From assembly GCF_009858175.1 (NCBI RefSeq), contig NZ_CP047393.1, positions 2,232,001 to 2,296,000 of the forward strand: a stretch of DNA of 64,000 nt, in the 5' to 3' direction. Of the stretch, positions 52,856 through 60,140 are shown piece after piece (position 1 is the stretch's first letter; each line of letters opens with the position of its first letter). The notes beneath the pieces were generated by a model. The model searched no databases. It saw nothing but the letters and a program-made list of their open reading frames with translations, and was not told the origin of the DNA. The position numbers were made by a program, and so were the translations under genes. The DNA comes from Pontibacillus sp. HMF3514 (GTDB taxonomy: Bacteria; Bacillota; Bacilli; Bacillales; BH030062).

Positions 52856-52875
52856 ATCACAAGATTATTTAACTT

Positions 52876-53274
52876 TTATCTATTATTTGTTAGGGATCGA
52901 ACTAATAAAATCCCTGTAATAATATCCAATGCCATTTGTGACTCTCTATATCTAAATGGTGATACAAACCATGGTTTCCCCACCCCAAACCAAGAAAACC
53001 AATAATAATCAGGTATGAAAGCTAAAACCATTAAGAACAAAGTAGGAACAAAAAGCCAATTGACTTTAAAGTTTCCTTGAAAAATTGCTTTTAAGCTAAA
53101 CCATTCAACTAGAATGCCAATAAGCATTCCATATATAGTTAACTTTATATAAGGAATGGGTGTAGAGTCCATTTTTTTAATCAGCTCTTGAATAGTCCAA
53201 TACATATCAGCAACCAGAAAAATGAGTAGGGCTACAATTCCAGTTGCTAAACCCTTAAAAAACCAGCTCTTCAT
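52876..53274 (-). CDS. Array gene: hypothetical membrane protein (132 aa)
   Basis: Four hydrophobic helices: about 5-27, 42-62 (LTIYGMLIGILVEWF), 72-90 (WLFVPTLFLMVLAFIP) and 112-128 (ALDIITGILLV), with a Trp/Tyr-rich loop (DYYWFSWFGVGKPWFVSPFRYRES interrupted by the membrane edge). No known family. Start behind GGGGGGAG. It is the leftmost clear member of the minus-strand gene array, with a GTTAG-type spacer on its 3' side. Confidence 0.65.
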   Translation of the reverse strand: MKSWFFKGLATGIVALLIFLVADMYWTIQELIKKMDSTPIPYIKLTIYGMLIGILVEWFSLKAIFQGNFKVNWLFVPTLFLMVLAFIPDYYWFSWFGVGKPWFVSPFRYRESQMALDIITGILLVRSLTNNR

Positions 53275-53359
53275 CGGTCTCCCCCCTCTTTTGGATCATC
53301 TCTTTTTCTTAAAACCAATTATTTCAAAACAACAGTAAACCATCAATACCTCATTCCAA

Positions 53360-53435
53360 TATATACCTATACAAAAAGACGCGTTATTAAACAAACGCGA
53401 CCTTACATAACTAATTCTATGTACCCTCTGAATTT
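53360..53435. repeat. Degenerate array spacer
   Basis: A GCGTT/AACGC hairpin with GACC (53380-53402) is followed by CTAATTCTATGTACCCTCTG, which partly matches the CAACTATGGCACCCGTTAG site at 54175. It lies between two array genes. Confidence 0.35.
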
Positions 53436-53487
53436 TCATCTAGAATGGCAGAAGTGTTTTAGTACACCTTTTCACACTTATTCTAAA

Positions 53488-53895
53488 CTATCGACCAGCA
53501 AATTGATTGCCGAACATATTCTCTAGTTGATTTAAAATCACTTTATTTCGCCCTACATATTGAACGATAATATTTCCTTTTTTGAAAAAATGAGGGCTTG
53601 AGATATATTCAATACGAGCAAGTCCAATATTTCCGTCCCCGTGTATCTTAGAAGCATCCTTTTCCATTTCTTTATTTGTTTGGTATTCATATATCAATAT
53701 AAAATCTTCATTTAACTTTATTAACTTAGGTACAACAGAAAGGAATTCATCTTTTTCGTTGTTTTCGATAATTGTGAAATCTACTCCTACTTTTTCAAGT
53801 TCCTCTGTGAGTTGGGAAAAATTAAAAGTGTCTGAGTTATTAGAACAACCAACCAAGAAGAAAATTAAGACAAACAAATTTATGCCTACCTTCAT
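53488..53895 (-). CDS. Array gene: predicted lipoprotein (135 aa)
   Basis: Signal peptide with lipobox FLVGCS near residue 18; the mature domain contains VDFTIIENNEKDEFLS, LIYEYQTNKEMEKDASKIHGDG, and ends HFFKKGNIIVQYVGRN with LNQLENMFGNQFAGR. I recall similar short lipoproteins scattered in Bacillus genomes, none characterised. ATG at 53895 behind GGTGAGG; the GTG at 53904 is an alternative. Flanked by array spacers on both sides. Confidence 0.7.
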   Translation of the reverse strand: MKVGINLFVLIFFLVGCSNNSDTFNFSQLTEELEKVGVDFTIIENNEKDEFLSVVPKLIKLNEDFILIYEYQTNKEMEKDASKIHGDGNIGLARIEYISSPHFFKKGNIIVQYVGRNKVILNQLENMFGNQFAGR

Positions 53896-54099
53896 AATCC
53901 TCACCTTTTTATTCTTAGTCTGCCCAAAGTCAAAAATTATTCAGTTAAACTTCTTACATTATTCTAATCTATCGGATTGAGTAATTAATATAATGATAAA
54001 AGAGAAAATTAAAGGGAAAATGACTAGAGAATATATATAACTCTTTATTTTATCGTCCAATTTTTTCTCTCCTTTCAAGAACTCAATAGATTTTTTAAA

Positions 54100-54195
54100 A
54101 CAAGTTGTTGTTGGTTATCCAACTTAAGCGCCCTTTTAATGAATGCTTGAATTCAAGATAACTAATTTTTTCTTCAACTATGGCACCCGTTAGTA
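54100..54195. repeat. Array spacer F: hairpin-GCGCCC, palindrome, GTTAG site
   Basis: AAGTTG/CAACTT hairpin then AAGCGCCC (54128-54133); palindrome CTTGAATTCAAGATAAC (about 54145-54161); site TTCTTCAACTATGGCACCCGTTAG ending at 54193. Here hairpin, palindrome and site are in one block without the promoter-like piece. Confidence 0.7.
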
Positions 54196-54211
54196 AAGTA
54201 TCACCGTTCTT

Positions 54212-54538
54212 TTAATTAAAGGTTTCATTGTAAATTTGTATCCATTTCTTTCGTTTCAAAAATAAGGTTGTAATCAAAACAGCTTCACATACAACTAATA
54301 AACCTATGCCTAAAACTAATCCTCCAAAGAATAGAAATTCATTTACACCCCAAGCGAAGAAAAACCATCCTATTATTGAAAATAAACCTAAAGCCAAGTT
54401 GATAGTTCCTGCAATTAAGGCTTGCGGTAGAAACAATCCCGTTTTTCTAATCATATTCGAACCGTATTTAAAACTTACAAAAGTCGCTACAATCATAAAA
54501 ATAATATATATAGTCGTCGCAATATCTATCTCACTCAC
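54212..54538 (-). CDS. Array gene: hypothetical membrane protein (108 aa)
   Basis: GTG start at 54538 lies 8 nt behind AGGAG; the ATG at 54568 lies upstream of that site. Three transmembrane helices (about 4-24, 38-62, 68-92) with GLFLPQALIAGTINLALGLFSIIGWFFFAWG and a basic tail KRKKWIQIYNETFN. No family. It sits alone between the GTTAG sites at 54189 and 54603. Confidence 0.65.
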   Translation of the reverse strand: MSEIDIATTIYIIFMIVATFVSFKYGSNMIRKTGLFLPQALIAGTINLALGLFSIIGWFFFAWGVNEFLFFGGLVLGIGLLVVCEAVLITTLFLKRKKWIQIYNETFN

Positions 54539-54591
54539 ATAACCAACTCCTATAAAGATTTCACCCATATAACTCCATAACCCTCATTAAA

Positions 54592-54610
54592 GATTACTGC
54601 CCGTTAGTGA
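54592..54610. repeat. GTTAG site between array genes
   Basis: ATTACTGCCCGTTAGTGAAAT, GTTAG at 54603-54607. It directly separates two single-gene units. Confidence 0.6.
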
Positions 54611-54622
54611 AATAAGAGTCAT

Positions 54623-55069
54623 TTATCTTACTTCAACCGAGAACGCATAATTTCCGTCTCCCTGCTCCCAATTAGCTAATATATGAAAGACATATATTCC
54701 TTTTTCTTTTGGAGCTATAATTGAATCATTTTTCAGTACAATATTTTCTATGTTATCTCTATCAATCCATTTCTCTACTTCCAATGTTTCAGGAATTGGT
54801 GCTTTCTTAAAATCAATTTCTATTACTTCATTAGGAGATACGACTGCCGGCTTATGTTCTTTTACCATCTCGAGTGGACTTGTATAAATCTTATCTACAC
54901 ATTTAGCTGATAATAATCCTTCCCAACAATATGAACCTTGTGTAGTGGCAATCTCTTTATTCGCTGCTGTTATAGTTGGTGTAGGTGGCTCTGAGCGAAA
55001 TGGTTTAAAGACAAACAAACTTATAACAACCATTCCAATGATAATAATCGCAATAATAATCTTTCTAAT
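54623..55069 (-). CDS. Array gene: membrane-anchored protein with apparent ATT start
   Basis: The open frame with a normal start (55033) begins inside a hydrophobic segment. Twelve codons further up, ATT AGA AAG at 55069 lies 6-8 nt behind GGGGGG and would give a normal signal anchor: (M)RKIIIAIIIIGMVVISLFVF. No ATG, GTG or TTG lies between. The outside domain has EGLLSAKCVDKIY, then VIEIDFKKAPIPETLEVEKW and ends HILANWEQGDGNYAFSVEVR, a beta-sandwich-like pattern. Function unknown. Either a genuine AUU start or a lost ATG. Confidence 0.65.
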   Translation of the reverse strand: MRKIIIAIIIIGMVVISLFVFKPFRSEPPTPTITAANKEIATTQGSYCWEGLLSAKCVDKIYTSPLEMVKEHKPAVVSPNEVIEIDFKKAPIPETLEVEKWIDRDNIENIVLKNDSIIAPKEKGIYVFHILANWEQGDGNYAFSVEVR

Positions 55070-55132
55070 TGTACTCCCCCCTTACCCAAAATAGATGTAT
55101 CAAACAATAAATAGTTACGATTGTTGTTCAAT

Positions 55133-55310
55133 ATTACTACTCTGTTAGCTTAAGTAGATTTCTTCACAAACCAATTGAAATATTAACACAAATATCCAAT
55201 TGATAACCTACTCTATTATACGATCAAGACAAATAAAAAGGACTTTCCTTATTACAGGAAAGCGCCCTAATGCGGAACACTTGAATTCGAGACATTTAAG
55301 TTGTTCTTCT
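55133..55310. repeat. Array spacer B (complete)
   Basis: GTTAGCTTAAGTAGATTTC (GTTAG 55144-55148); promoter-like TATTAACACAAATATCCAAT (55181-55200); CGATCAAGACAAATAAAAAG; hairpin CTTTCC/GGAAAG then CGCCC (55243-55267); CACTTGAATTCGAGAC (about 55278-55293). On the minus strand the hairpin plus CTTTTTATTT is a terminator and TGTTAATA lies in the promoter-like block. Confidence 0.75.
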
Positions 55311-55336
55311 ATTGTTCTTCATACTTCAACTTTTAA

Positions 55337-55945
55337 TTATGGTATATAGATCTCTCTAATAAAAACTACTTCGCCATCATTTTTAAAGAGTTCAATTAAA
55401 CCACTTTCATTCATAACTTCTTTCCATTCAACCCTTACCAGCTTTGATGGGGTTTCTAATAAATATATGGGCTTTTTTTTATCAATACTCAATGTGGCAT
55501 CTTCAAACTGATTTAAATTAAATCCATTTGGAGCCTGATCATCGTCTACCTTCTCAGCATATGTGATTCTTAAAAGCAATTGGTCTCCTTTTATTTTTGC
55601 ATCATGTAAGATAGCAGTTTCGCTTTTCATAGTCTGACTTATTAGTTCATCGTAGTAAGTTAGGTCAGTTTTCTTCGCATAAGAATCACTTATTAAAGAT
55701 GACGTTTTTTCATTTGAGGCTATTCTTTCTTCAAGCTTTTTAATAGTTGCTGTTTGTGCATCTATTTTTTCTTCCATTTTTAAAACACTATCTTGAAGTC
55801 TGTTGATATTTTTTTCTAATTCTTTATTTACTTCTTCGGAAGATGCGTTGTTTACACAGCCTGCCATTAAACCCACAAGTAAGAATAAAACTAAAGTTTT
55901 CTTAAGAAACTCAGCTTCAAAAAAACCTTTAAAGCAGCTAATCAG
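55337..55945 (-). CDS. Array gene: predicted coiled-coil lipoprotein with apparent CTG start
   Basis: The frame contains LKKTLVLFLLVGLMAGC, a lipoprotein signal with lipobox, but no ATG/GTG/TTG far enough upstream (the first is a GTG inside the signal, 55876). CTG at 55945 lies 6 nt behind AAAGGAG and directly after an in-frame stop region, so it is the likely initiator. After Cys comes a coiled coil (about 40-85, INRLQDSVLKMEEKIDAQTA) and a C-terminal domain with LLLRITYAEKVDDDQAP and VVFIREIYIP. Unknown function; no membrane helix other than the signal. Confidence 0.68.
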   Translation of the reverse strand: MISCFKGFFEAEFLKKTLVLFLLVGLMAGCVNNASSEEVNKELEKNINRLQDSVLKMEEKIDAQTATIKKLEERIASNEKTSSLISDSYAKKTDLTYYDELISQTMKSETAILHDAKIKGDQLLLRITYAEKVDDDQAPNGFNLNQFEDATLSIDKKKPIYLLETPSKLVRVEWKEVMNESGLIELFKNDGEVVFIREIYIP

Positions 55946-56004
55946 AACCTTCTCCTTTACTTAGTAATTTTCATTCCGAAATGTGACTTATCTTATTCGT
56001 ACAT

Positions 56005-56204
56005 TCTACTCTTATGTCCGTTAGCTAAAGTATATTTCTTTGCAATCTTATTTAAATTTTAACACAAATATCCAGTTAATAACTTACTCCATTATTCGAT
56101 CAGGACAAATAAAAAGGCTTTCCTTATTCCTGGAAAGCGCCCGTTTGCTAAAAACTTGAATTCGAGATAAATTGCAAATAAGATATTCAACTAACGCACC
56201 CGTT
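56005..56204. repeat. Array spacer C (complete, no gene), ending at the IS110 insertion point
   Basis: CTTATGTCCGTTAGCTAAAG (GTTAG 56020-56024); TTTTAACACAAATATCCAGTT (56057-56077); CGATCAGGACAAATAAAAAG; hairpin CTTTCC/GGAAAG and CGCCC (56118-56142); AACTTGAATTCGAGATAA (about 56153-56170); CAACTAACGCACCCGTT ending 56204, where the IS110 copy begins. Two sites thus bound a 185-bp gene-free unit. Confidence 0.78.
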
Positions 56205-56206
56205 CG

Positions 56207-56212
56207 TATTAT
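56207..56212 (+). promoter_or_regulatory. -10 half of a circle-junction promoter (copy 1)
   Basis: TATTAT at the left end. The right end carries TTGACA at 57815-57820. Joining the ends through one GTT puts them exactly 17 nt apart, giving a strong promoter only in the excised circle. Confidence 0.7.
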
Positions 56213-56214
56213 AA

Positions 56215-56440
56215 GGTTAGCCAGAATGCTAATTATTTCTGGTTGACCTTATTTTATATGGTCTTATTATAGCAGTAGCCAGGGTAGAACGTAAGCACCC
56301 GTGGGACTTAGATCCCGTCAGTTAAACCGTTCACCCCCTACTGGTAGAAACATGTTTAAGGCTGGTTGGGACTGACATGAGATCTCGTATAACAAGCGAA
56401 GCTATGATACTACTAGGAGGAGTTAGGGGTTACTGGCAAG
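56215..56440 (+). ncRNA. Candidate IS110 bridge RNA, copy 1
   Basis: Begins with a stem-loop (GGTTAGCCAGAA / TTCTGGTTGACC). A second stem (GTAGAAC / GTTC...CTAC) encloses GCACCCGT at 56295-56302, identical to the left flank at 56196-56203, and TTAAACC at 56322-56328, complementary to GGTTTAA across the right border (57832-57838). A later loop holds GCTGGTT (56361-56367), identical to the element's right end. The order target loop then donor loop is as known for IS110 bridge RNAs. 3' end not defined. Confidence 0.7.
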
Positions 56441-56464
56441 TAGAATTTAAGGAGGAGATATAGA

Positions 56465-57700
56465 ATGAATCCAGTTGTTGGTCTGGATGTTTCAAAAGGA
56501 GAAAGTGAAGTTCAGGCATTTCTAGATAAGGGAAAACCTTACCTTAGAAGCTTTAGTATCAAACATGACCTTGATGGGCTACGATCATTACTCGAGTTTC
56601 TGGAAGATTTAAAAAATAAAACAGGAGCACAACCTTCGGTTGTGTTGGAAGCAACTGGACATTACCATGCACCTGTGGTTCAGTTTCTAGAGGAACATCA
56701 GTATTTATTAATCATTGTCAATCCATTGATCTCACATAGAGCCAAAAGCTCTAGTTTACGAAAAGTAAAAACGGATGCCATTGATGCCTATCGTCTTTGT
56801 GAGCTTTACTATAAAGAAGATTTAGAGCCATATAAGAAACGAGGGATTCAACTTTTGAATCTTCGTAATCTTACAAGACAACATGAGAATATTACAGGAA
56901 TGTACGCGCAAACCAAGCTACAATTTCAAGCAGTTCTTGATCAAGTATTCCCTGAATACAGAGGCGTTTTTGGGGACTTATACTCAGTTGTGTCTTTGCG
57001 TATTCTACAAGAGTATCCAGCATCAGAAGATATTTTAACAATTAGTGATGATGCGTTGGCGAATAGAATAAAAGAATTATGTAAAAGTCGTTCGAAAAGA
57101 TGGGCGGTAGAAAAATCCCAAAAGCTAAAAGCAGCAGCTGCGAGAAATCCATTTCAAAAGACACTATATCAGAGTCATTTATTAAGTCTTAGTATGTATA
57201 TAAATATGCTTATTCAATACAAAGAGCATCTATCAGAGTTGGACGCTGAGATAGATACTCTCGCTAAAGAAATTGAAGAATATAAGATTATCCAATCTAT
57301 CCCTGGTATTGGAGAAAAGATCGCGGCAACGATCATTTCTGAAATTGGAGAGATAGATCGGTTTAATCACCCAAAAAAGCTTGTAGCATTCGCTGGAGTA
57401 GATCCAGAGGTTTTCGAGTCAGGGAAATTCAAGGCAAGTCTGGTTCGCATAACAAAACGTGGATCAAGTAGGTTGCGTCATGCCTTATATATGGCTGTTC
57501 GTTCTGGTATTCGTGATTGTCGCAAACAGAAAACCACGGATGAAATCATCCCTAGAAACAAAAAATTAAGAGCGTTTTACGATAAGAAGCGAGAAGAAGG
57601 CAAACTTTATAAAGTAGCCGTTATTGCTTGTGTAAATAAGCTCTTACATTGGATTTATGCCATATTAAAAAACAGAACCACTTTCCAAGATATAGCCTAA
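56465..57700 (+). CDS. IS110-family recombinase (copy 1)
   Basis: The 411-residue enzyme has an N-terminal RuvC-like DEDD domain (GLDVSKGE near 6, VVLEATGHYH near 59, KTDAIDAY near 105), a helical coiled linker, and a C-terminal Tnp domain (SIPGIGEKIAATIISEIG near 279, FAGVDP near 307, and ITKRGSSRLRHALY near 325 with the catalytic Ser). It excises and inserts the element under guidance of the bridge RNA. ATG behind AAGGAGGAG. Intact, so possibly active. Confidence 0.93.
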   Translation: MNPVVGLDVSKGESEVQAFLDKGKPYLRSFSIKHDLDGLRSLLEFLEDLKNKTGAQPSVVLEATGHYHAPVVQFLEEHQYLLIIVNPLISHRAKSSSLRKVKTDAIDAYRLCELYYKEDLEPYKKRGIQLLNLRNLTRQHENITGMYAQTKLQFQAVLDQVFPEYRGVFGDLYSVVSLRILQEYPASEDILTISDDALANRIKELCKSRSKRWAVEKSQKLKAAAARNPFQKTLYQSHLLSLSMYINMLIQYKEHLSELDAEIDTLAKEIEEYKIIQSIPGIGEKIAATIISEIGEIDRFNHPKKLVAFAGVDPEVFESGKFKASLVRITKRGSSRLRHALYMAVRSGIRDCRKQKTTDEIIPRNKKLRAFYDKKREEGKLYKVAVIACVNKLLHWIYAILKNRTTFQDIA

Positions 57701-57837
57701 TTAAGATTTTCAAGTAAATAAGGCAAAACCTTCCATTCATTAGTTAGTGGAAGGTTATTTGGCATGCGCACTTTTAGTATAGCATGAAATAATTTAAGTT
57801 TTTATTGAAAAATGTTGACAAACTATTAGCTGGTTTA

Positions 57838-57981
57838 ATACTATAAGGAAAATTTTCCATTAGATATAATAGTTGCATTATGCTATACTAATCTCGCGAT
57901 GAGCTGAATTGCATAAGACGAGATTGACGCGCCTTTATGGCAAGGCACAAATGTGGAGTGCTGTCTCTCGCCGCAATACGC
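57838..57981. other. Right flank of IS110 copy 1, with hairpins
   Basis: TTGACA in the element end is 18 nt from TACTAT (57839-57844) in the flank, a possible outward hybrid promoter. Downstream are GGAAAATTTTCC and AATCTCG/CGAGATT arms. The segment has replaced the normal 3' end of the lipoprotein pseudogene. Confidence 0.4.
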
Positions 57982-58012
57982 AAAGACGTCCTTCATAGGA
58001 CGTCTTTTTTTT
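57890..58012 (+). ncRNA. Possible plus-strand RNA antisense to the lipoprotein pseudogene
   Basis: A strong plus-strand terminator (AAAGACGTCC / GGACGTCTTT plus eight T, 57982-58012) has no plus-strand gene before it. Several short hairpins lie upstream, and TATACT at 57884 or the hybrid promoter at 57815-57844 could start a transcript. Confidence 0.3.
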
Positions 58013-58446
58013 GTCCGTTAATACTTCGAATAAAATAGATGAGTTTTCTTTAGATAATTGAATATATCCTTTTGGTTTAATTATTTCTAACTGTTCTTTG
58101 TTGTCACTAATCCAGACTTGATACATGATTGCTTTTACTTCTGTTTCTGAATTTTTATATTGGCGATAAAAACGATAGTCAGCATTTCTTGGCATATCGA
58201 CTTTTACATTTTCCATTTTATATTATTCACGATATCTTTTACTTTGGCTACACCTTCCGAGTTTAAGATTTCTTGAAGGTCTTTATAATTGTTGTCTTCA
58301 CCAATACGTTTTTGAACAACGATTTTTTGTTCTATATCTTCACTATCATTATTAGGTTCTTTTTCTTTCACAGTATCACTCGAACAACCTACAAGAGCTA
58401 ACAAAAACATTGAAATTAAAGTTATAAATATTTTTTTATATGACAT
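57935..58446 (-). pseudogene. Array gene: frameshifted lipoprotein
   Basis: The first frame (58446-58204) gives a lipoprotein signal (FLLALVGCSS), then EDNNYKDLQEILNSEGVAKV and DIVNNIKW before a stop. The second frame (58216 down) continues ENVKVDMPRNADYRFYRQYK, AIMYQVWISDNKEQLEI and YIQLSKENSSILFEVLTDKK. I know the joined sequence as one Bacillus lipoprotein family (INWEN...DYxF.F.FKN...LWISPNK). Restoring one G at 58213-58214 reconnects the frames. The C-terminus runs on through an unrelated terminator, so the 3' end is also damaged. Confidence 0.78.
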
Positions 58447-58507
58447 TTAATCCCTCCATCTATATATAAAAGGACGTTTTTTTATTATAGAAGTTTCATT
58501 TAAAACC

Positions 58508-58529
58508 TTATTCAACAATTCTGCCCGTT
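58508..58529. repeat. GTTAG-type array site interrupted by IS110 copy 2 (left half)
   Basis: TTATTCAACAATTCTGCCCGTT ends at the element; compare CAACTATGGCACCCGTTAG at 54175. The right half resumes at 60141 (GTTTAGTTTAAGATCATTTC). Confidence 0.7.
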
Positions 58530-58531
58530 CG

Positions 58532-58537
58532 TAATAT
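58532..58537 (+). promoter_or_regulatory. -10 half of a circle-junction promoter (copy 2)
   Basis: TAATAT pairs with TTGACA at 60123-60128; spacing across the joined ends is 17 nt. Confidence 0.7.
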
Positions 58538-58539
58538 AA

Positions 58540-58750
58540 GGTTAACCAGTTTTTACTGGTTGACCATTTTTTATATGGATCTATTATAACAGTAGCCGGG
58601 GTAGAACGTCTCTGCCCGTGGGGTTTGACCCCGTAAACTAAACAGTTCACCCCCTACTTGTAAAAACATGATTTAGCTGGTTGGGACCCTAGATCCCGTT
58701 TAACAAGCGAACCTGTGACATTACAAGGAGGATTAGGGGCACCGGCAATA
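58540..58750 (+). ncRNA. Candidate IS110 bridge RNA, copy 2
   Basis: Stem-loop GGTTAACCAGT / ACTGGTTGACC is conserved with compensatory changes versus copy 1. The target loop holds TCTGCCCGT at 58611-58619, identical to the left flank 58520-58528, and TAAACTAAAC at 58634-58643, the exact reverse complement of the right border GTTTAGTTTA (60141-60150). The donor loop holds TTAGCTGGTT (58673-58682), identical to the right end of the element (60134-60143). Confidence 0.75.
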
Positions 58751-58772
58751 TTTTTTGAGGAGGAGAATTCGA

Positions 58773-60008
58773 ATGAATCCAGTCGTAGGTCTGGATGTAT
58801 CTAAAGGGGAAAGTCAGGTCCAAGCATTCTTGGACAAGAAAAAGCCATATCGTAAGAATTTTAAAGTAGACCACACGCGAGATGGTTTAACGACGCTTCA
58901 CGAATTTTTAAAGCATTTAAAGGAAGTTACGGGTCAAGATCCAGCAATTGTTTTGGAGGCAACGGGACATTATCATGCGCCTGTTGTTCAATTTCTGGAG
59001 GAGCATAATTATTTATTAATCATTGTAAATCCATTGGTTTCTTTTAGAGCGAAAAGCTCTAATTTACGAAAGGTGAAAACTGATGCAGTTGATGCTTATC
59101 TTCTTTGTGAACTTTACTATAAGGAAGATTTAGAGCCTTATAAAAAGCGAGGAGTTCAACTTTTAAACCTTCGTAATTTAACTCGGCAACATGAAAATAT
59201 TACTGGGAACTTTATTCAAACAAAGTTACAGTTCCAAGCTGTATTGGAACAAGTATTTCCTGAATACAAAGGGGTTTTTGGTGAGCTATATTCTTTTGTT
59301 TCTTTACGGATCCTCAAAGAATATAAGTCCTCGGAAGATATTTTAAGGACTAGTGAAGACAGACTGGCAAATCGAATAGCTGATTTATGTACAAGTCGTT
59401 CTGAAAAGTGGGCTTATGAAAAAGCACAAACTCTGAAAGCAGCAGCTGCTCGTAATCCTTTTAAAAAGACACTGTATCAAAGTCACCTATTAAGTATGGG
59501 AATGTATATTGATATGCTTCTTCAATTTAAAGAGCATCTATCAAAGTTAGATGCAGAGATAGATACTCTAGCTAAAGAAATTGAAGAATATAAGATTATT
59601 AAATCTATCCCTGGTATCGGAGAAAAGATCGCTGCCACGATTATTTCTGAAATTGGGGAAATAGATCGATTTAATCACCCTAAAAAGCTTGTGGCTTTTG
59701 CCGGTGTTGATCCAAGTGTGTTTGAATCAGGTCGCTTTACAGCCAGTAATAATCGCATTACTAAAAGAGGTTCTAGTCGCTTAAGGCACGCTTTATATCT
59801 GGCTGTCTGTTGTGCGATTAGAGACAAACGGAAAAAGAAAACAACCGATGAAATACTCCCTAGAAATAAGAAATTGAGAGAATTTTACGATAAGAAACGA
59901 AACGAAGGTAAACCTTTTAGAGTAGCAGTCATCGCTTGTGTTAATAAGCTTTTACATTGGATCTATGCTCTTTTAAAAAGCAGAACTAACTTCCAAGAAA
60001 TAGCTTGA
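58773..60008 (+). CDS. IS110-family recombinase (copy 2)
   Basis: 411 residues, same length and domains as copy 1: GLDVSKGE, VLEATGHYH, KTDAVDAY in the RuvC-like part; SIPGIGEKIAATI, FAGVDPSVF and NRITKRGSSRLRHALY in the Tnp part. The start at 58773 follows GAGGAGGAG; six upstream codons are untranslated. Intact frame. The stretch from about residue 255 to 310 is much more similar to copy 1 at DNA level than the rest. Confidence 0.93.
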   Translation: MNPVVGLDVSKGESQVQAFLDKKKPYRKNFKVDHTRDGLTTLHEFLKHLKEVTGQDPAIVLEATGHYHAPVVQFLEEHNYLLIIVNPLVSFRAKSSNLRKVKTDAVDAYLLCELYYKEDLEPYKKRGVQLLNLRNLTRQHENITGNFIQTKLQFQAVLEQVFPEYKGVFGELYSFVSLRILKEYKSSEDILRTSEDRLANRIADLCTSRSEKWAYEKAQTLKAAAARNPFKKTLYQSHLLSMGMYIDMLLQFKEHLSKLDAEIDTLAKEIEEYKIIKSIPGIGEKIAATIISEIGEIDRFNHPKKLVAFAGVDPSVFESGRFTASNNRITKRGSSRLRHALYLAVCCAIRDKRKKKTTDEILPRNKKLREFYDKKRNEGKPFRVAVIACVNKLLHWIYALLKSRTNFQEIA

Positions 60009-60140
60009 TAACTATATCTGCCTATATAGAACAAAACCTTCCAATATAGTTTTAATGGAAGGTTATTTGGCATGTTCTTTTTTATTTTATCATGTCTTTT
60101 TTCAGTTTTTTATTGAAAAATGTTGACAAACTATTAGCTG

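Larger units (their letters stand above)
56205..57835 (+). mobile_element. IS110-family element, copy 1
   Basis: Ends were set by comparison with copy 2: left CGTATTATAAGG, right TTGACAAACTATTAGCTG, with GTT at both borders (56202-56204 and 57833-57835), consistent with a short shared core and no terminal inverted repeats. The 1631-bp unit holds a 260-nt non-coding left part and one recombinase gene. It is inserted within a GTTAG-type array site; the right flank (TTTAATACTATAAGG) has diverged from that of other sites. Confidence 0.85.

Noticed and set aside
58447-58650. 67-codon minus-strand ORF over the left end of IS110 copy 2
   Set aside because: Lies across the element border and the bridge-RNA region; no ribosome site.
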